Below are positions 59,640 to 64,000 of a stretch of 64,000 bases of DNA, piece after piece. The stretch covers positions 10,968,501 through 11,032,500 of the forward strand of contig CP141146.1 of NCBI GenBank assembly GCA_035235625.1. The letters are read 5' to 3'. The DNA comes from Saururus chinensis (Eukaryota > Streptophyta > Magnoliopsida > Piperales > Saururaceae). The notes under the pieces are model-generated. The model saw only the letters and a list, made by a program, of their open reading frames with translations, was not told where the DNA came from and searched no databases. Position numbers and translations under genes: made by a program. The number at the start of each line of letters is the position of its first letter. The stretch's first letter is position 1.

Positions 59640-62600
59640 CAAAAGAGTAGAAGAAGAGAATCTATGGGAGGAGACCGGGTCTGGGAACAAACAGTTTCCC
59701 TACTGGATTCCGTATCAAAAGACCTTGTAATTCACGGTCGGGATGTAAGGATATATTGGTGGAGACTGGGTTCTACCCAGTATATGATTGCAAGCCCATC
59801 ATCATCTCTAGGCCGCTCTTGGACGTTCTTATTGATGAGTGCTGGGACGACTCATAGGAGGTCTTCAACATTAGGGGCAAAATACTACCCCATATAGTGG
59901 ATGAAATGGCAATGATCATGGGTTTGAGTGGAAAAGGGAACCCATGTAAATTGGAAAGTGGCGAGGGGAAGGCTGCCCAAAGGAAGGGGCAATTCTATAA
60001 GAAGTTCTTCCAAGGGAAGCGGCCGGAGAAGAATATACTTGAAGAAATGTTGAAAGAAGTGGTTGCCAAAACATGGACTGTGTCATACAAGGACTTAGCA
60101 CGGTTGGCTATTGTGCACATGGGGTCCTAGTGTTATTCACACAGAGCAACAGATTTGTATCCTTAGCTCTGTGTGATTACATAAATGATCTATCAGTCGT
60201 GGGGAGCTACAATTGTGTTGGGGCAATTCATGATATGTTGATCAAGGGCATATCATCAGCCCACCGGAATATCATGAGCGCTCCGCCACTGCCAGAATTC
60301 ACGTTGGGGCTTCATTTGTGCTCCAGGTAACTCTCGTATTATGGTTAACACGATGAATTCTATTATCATAGTTCTAATGACACGATAATTCTCCACACTC
60401 ATGTATATCGCCGTTTCGTTCACATGATATTATGTCTATCGAGTTTACGAAAATACGATGTATAGCACACAAGTATAATTATCGTGTGATCGGTAAGGTG
60501 ATTGAGTACCATATCGTGCATATTACATTACATGATAATGGACTATCGTGTAATCGATAACACAATGAAGCAATAAAACATATTATCCATAACACGACAT
60601 ACTTGACATTCATACACTACTAACTAGTTTGTTTTGTCTTGTCCACCAGGTATGATTTTTTTAGCATACCTCTATATGGGCTCCTAGTGGTCCTCCATGT
60701 AGCCCGAGGTGCAAGCGGTGACCCGAGTTTACCCAACTATTGAGCGACGTGGAGAAGGCCGCAAAACTTGACCCGACTAACGAAAAGGTGAGGAAGAAGC
60801 TCCTTGCTCATCACCAGATGAGGAAGTGGACCAAGTGGCATGAGGAGGTATTCGTGCGTCTAAAGCCAGATTCCCAACTTATTCTCCAAATCACTCCAAT
60901 TGCTGAAGAGGCCCACTTGATCGATGGACAAAGGGAAGCCCGAAAGGCGAAGAAGGTGGGCACGCAAACAACGATTCATAGGACAATGAAACCCGTCCAT
61001 GCCCATCGCAGCCAGACGTCAGGGCATTTACAGTTTGGCCAAGACGTTATTGAATTATTTGTCAGGCCAGTAGATGTCATGACTGTGATTTGTGACATTG
61101 TTTTTGAGAAGGTTGTTTTGTACAGGGAGCGGGGATGAAACACTAAGAGAGTTGAAGCTGCACTTCAGCGGGTTAAAGACGATATGGAGGTGGCAACAAG
61201 CCTCATAAAACAGATGCAACCCTCATCGGAACTAGAGACAAAGCGACCTCATGAACCCCTTCAACTAGAAGTCCCTCATGCATCAACCCCTTTGCCAAGA
61301 ACTGAAGGATCGCCGTCAATTTAGGTCAAGTCTAGAGCTTCCAAATCCAGAGAAGCTGGTCACCCATCTGCTCATGAAGAGCAACCAAAGCCTGTCCCTC
61401 AGTCGGTGGACGAGGAATTCATTTTGAGTAAGTACAAATGGAAGAAGACAACATTTTCATCTAGCATGTTCGTATGGGGATAATCGTGTCATCGAGCACA
61501 CGATTATCGCAACAGTCATTATTTAAGAAAAACGATATTGTTGTGGTCGTGTGAACAATTACACGATCATCAAAACAAACATTTGTTAAGAAAATGATCT
61601 AGTTGTGGTTGTGTGATCATTACATGATAAGACACTTTATCGTATTTCAGTCAATTCGATAGGTTGATACATCGTGTCATCTAAAACACGATTGATGTGC
61701 ATATCATGTATGCACTAATGAGATTGCTTACTTCTTATAAGCAGAGAAAAGGGAGCTGAAAGCTGCCTCCCCAATAATGAAGAAGAAGGGTCCAAAGGTG
61801 GAAAGGATAGTAATAACAAGATTTTTGTAGAAAATAAATGAAGTAGTTCAATCCCGGCCCATCAAGGAACCAACCACGGAGAAGAAGGAAAGAGCCTGGG
61901 AGGTCCAGGGCCAAACTTGGGAGGTCTAGGAAGAAACCCGGGAGGTCCAGGAACAACCCCCGGGAGGGACTGGAACAAACCTGAGAAGTAAATAAAGAAG
62001 AGTAAAGTACAAATAAAGATGTAGTTCCTCAAAAGCCAATGAAATTGAGAATAAAGCATAAAGCTGCCCCTATCGCACCCTTCCAACCTCTGGTGCCCCG
62101 GAAGTCGAGGTACACCGCCATTGAACCACTTGCTAAAGGTGAGGAGCCAGCCGAGAAGGTGGCCGCTAAGGGCTAGAAAAAGACAAAGAATTTCAGCAGC
62201 TATGTGGAGGAGACGATAGCCAAGTTTGGACCCGCAAAAAGTGTAGAACAGAAGGCAAAGCCAGGTAATGAAGTTCCTCTGGCATCTATCCCTGGCCCAT
62301 ACATTATCCCTCCAACACACCCAAAGTCTCCCACTCCAGAAGTGGTAGGATCAAATGTTGCATCCAGTAGTGGCACTATATCGGATACACCTCCAGTTGA
62401 TCAGGAAATACTAGAGAGTGTTTGCAAAGTGATAGACGTGGAAGAGCACATTGCGCAGCACACGAATAAGGAGGAGGTTCGTATGGTGCTACACGACTAT
62501 CTTGACATGAAGTTGGTGTTCCACATGGAGATTCAACGGACTGAAGATTAGGAGGCCATCATGGATTTTCTAGCGCACCCATACAAGCAGTGACCCATGG

Positions 62601-62659
62601 CGACGCTTCTCTACACTGACTACATCTCTCTACTGAAGTAGGAATGCATAACGAATGAG
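59640..62659 (+). pseudogene. Copy B of the unrecognised gene family; DUF1985-like first exon; broken
   Basis: Exons supported by splice signals and by match to copy A: first (about 59640-60326, donor CAG|GTAACT), second (60650-61427, acceptor CCACCAG, donor GA|GTAAGT), third (61745-62659, donor GAG|GTACT). Exon 1 reads FNIRGKILPHIVDEMAMIMG, KNILEEMLKEVV, SYKDLARLAIVHM, then (one-base shift) FVSLALCDYINDLSVVGSYN. This order resembles DUF1985 (an E-x-A-x-x-x-GL turn, RLA-x-x start of a helix, a YPWG-like YNCVG site), as in Ulp1-type proteins carried by plant Mutator-like elements. Exon 2 has VEKAAKLDPTNEKVRKKLLA and QITPIAEEAHLIDGQ; exon 3 is Lys/Pro-rich, then GNEVPLASIPGPYIIP and KEEVRMVLHDYLDM. 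Several stops and shifts make it non-functional. The DUF1985 link is a weak resemblance. Confidence 0.55.
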
Positions 62660-62829
62660 GTACTATCATTTTATTGATCATACATTTTATGCAAATGCGT
62701 GTTATTAATCACACGATATCTAAAAAGACGAAAGTGAACATTTATCTATCACTTTATCAATAAGATGACATTTGCTCGTATCGTTATTTGAATAACACGC
62801 TAAGTTAGAAAGTGTACAAATAAAATTCT

Positions 62830-63050
62830 TAAAATAATTTTATTTTAATTTTTATAAATTACAAAGTAGAGGCTAGAATTGCATCACTATAAAATGAATA
62901 CATCCTAACTAGGATGGAGCCCACTCACCTATATGTCATTTGCAATTATAATATAAAACCTTATATAAAAATAAAAATTACATTATTGACTAATTAATTC
63001 TCAAGTCTTCTAAATATTCTCTCATTTCATCTTCTAACTTGGAAGTTCAT
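62830..63050. other. AT-rich spacer before the hAT transposase remnant
   Basis: Nothing coding is recognised here. The hAT element's 3' end should fall in this stretch. Confidence 0.4.
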
Positions 63051-63054
63051 GCCC

Positions 63055-64000
63055 TTTATTATGCATCTAACCAATCCTTCGAGCATATGCATACCTCCTA
63101 CCACATGAGGAGTTAATTAACTTCGCATATTGTCCAACATCCTACCTCTTGCATTAAAAACATATTTCAATGCTACTATAGACATCGGGGGATTAATATA
63201 CCACCAACAAAGGCAAACAACACGCGATAGTTTTTTTCAGGCAATTGCCACCAACCTAAAACTTTCAAATTTCTACTTTCTTCATCGGTAAAAAAAACTA
63301 AAATTATAGCTAATTTATTAGTATTAGATGTAAAAAAAAAATTTGAAGTAACATCAAGTCTTAGTTTCAATTGAAGTAAGAGGCATAGTAGAAGAAGGAT
63401 AAGAAGTTGGTTTATTTCGTCTTTACCCATATGTTATTTTATAATAATTGTATAAAGTACGCAAATTACTTTCTGCCTTCTTATACATATTATTATTATC
63501 AATATAGGGACTCATATTTTTATGTACACCATCTATTAATATTTGTATACCTTCTAATCTAACCCTAGGATCCATTATAGCCCCTAAACAATAAATCATA
63601 TGAATATGAGACTAATATTTATTGAATTTCTTCTCTATTTCCTTTACAAGATGTGATTTTTTTTTATTACTTCTATAACTTTCAAATGAAACAAGAAGTA
63701 GCATAGTAAAGTTCAGATAATTCTTTAATAGCATTATTAAAAAGAGATAAAATAATTCATCAAACAAGTAAAAATGTGAAAATGACCTTCATTAAGTCCG
63801 AGATCAAGTAACTTTTCTATAGCCCAACAAATTATTAAAATTTCTAATCCATCACATGATTTCAACATTAAATAAGTGTTATTCCACCTGTGATGAACAT
63901 CTAATTTAAACTTCCTATATTTCTTACCATGCAATCTACACAACTCTTCAAATTTTTATATTCTAGTAGGTGAAGAAGTGATATGCAACAAAATATTTTA
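63055..64000 (-). pseudogene. hAT (Ac/RICESLEEPER-like) transposase C-terminal half, broken and cut by the window end
   Basis: The minus strand shows hAT blocks in order. First KFKLDVHHRWNNTYLML (63908-63855 region), the conserved D-V-x-x-RWN-S/N-T-x-x-ML motif. Then KEIEKKFNKY, IYCLGAIMDPRVRLEGIQ and YKKAESNLRTLYNYY. Then, after a gap, LGWWQLPEKNYRVLF and, one base out of frame, PMSIVALKYVFNARGRMLDN followed by LTPHVV, the dimerisation (hATC) domain in which S-x-VA-x-E-x-x-FS is conserved. Stops and at least one frameshift are present and the key Ser-Glu pattern is lost. The N-terminal part lies beyond 64000. Some domesticated plant hATs (SLEEPERs) are functional, but this one is not. Confidence 0.8.

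Larger units (their letters stand above)
58680..62820 (+). mobile_element. Copy B locus: putative MULE/VANDAL-like element or gene unit with palindromic iterons
   Basis: The span covers the spliced unknown gene and its flanks as defined by the 20-bp palindrome TCGTGT-8 nt-ACACGA. The palindrome occurs at 58742, 59208, 59239, 59389, 60334, 60366, 60439, 60482, 60546, 61484, 61547, 61672 and 62697, with degenerate extra copies. I found no terminal inverted repeats or target duplication, so the limits are those of the palindromes. Confidence 0.4.

Overview
This is a plant nuclear window: a spliced 16-exon gene, an intronless CC-NB-ARC-LRR gene, and dense nested LTR retrotransposons, hAT-type and Stowaway-type MITEs. 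An angiosperm is certain. A monocot is my inference, from the SMU1 protein details (an RLERAH insertion and an RGGDA stretch) as I remember them.

Layout. 1-5.1 kb: an odd gag-bearing retroelement on the minus strand with its LTR and primer-binding site, then a second decayed gag. 5.1-11.6 kb: gene-poor DNA with a degraded F-box/FBD gene and Stowaway MITEs. 11.6-27.5 kb: the splicing-factor gene SMU1 on the minus strand, rebuilt here exon by exon (513 codons plus stop); its 6.7-kb intron 3 holds a Copia solo LTR, a SIRE-like LTR and three hAT-type MITEs. 28.5-33.9 kb: a Tekay/Del-like chromovirus lacking its reverse transcriptase, cut by a 2-kb LTR inside integrase. 33.9-37.6 kb (minus) and about 58.7-62.8 kb (plus): two copies of one intron-containing gene family, copy A being cut by a 1,685-bp solo LTR with a perfect 5-bp target duplication. 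37.6-42.7 kb: a solo LTR carrying a 3.6-kb LTR-type insertion, both with target duplications. 42.8-54.1 kb: more LTR remnants, a hAT MITE and several tandem repeats. 54.7-57.4 kb: an intact NLR resistance gene on the minus strand. 63.0-64.0 kb: a broken hAT transposase running off the end.

The only two genes that look functional are SMU1 and the NLR. They are unrelated in function; everything else is transposon-derived.

Most interesting signal: the two copies of the unrecognised gene family carry, almost only in introns and flanks, many copies of a 20-bp palindromic unit of the form TCGTGT-8 nt-ACACGA. The spacer is 8 nt in nearly every copy. The first exon of copy B looks faintly like DUF1985. 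A protein of this class together with short motifs scattered through an element's own noncoding DNA is the arrangement known for VANDAL/VANC anti-silencing transposons. This may therefore be a divergent, undescribed member of that kind of system; that last step is inference.
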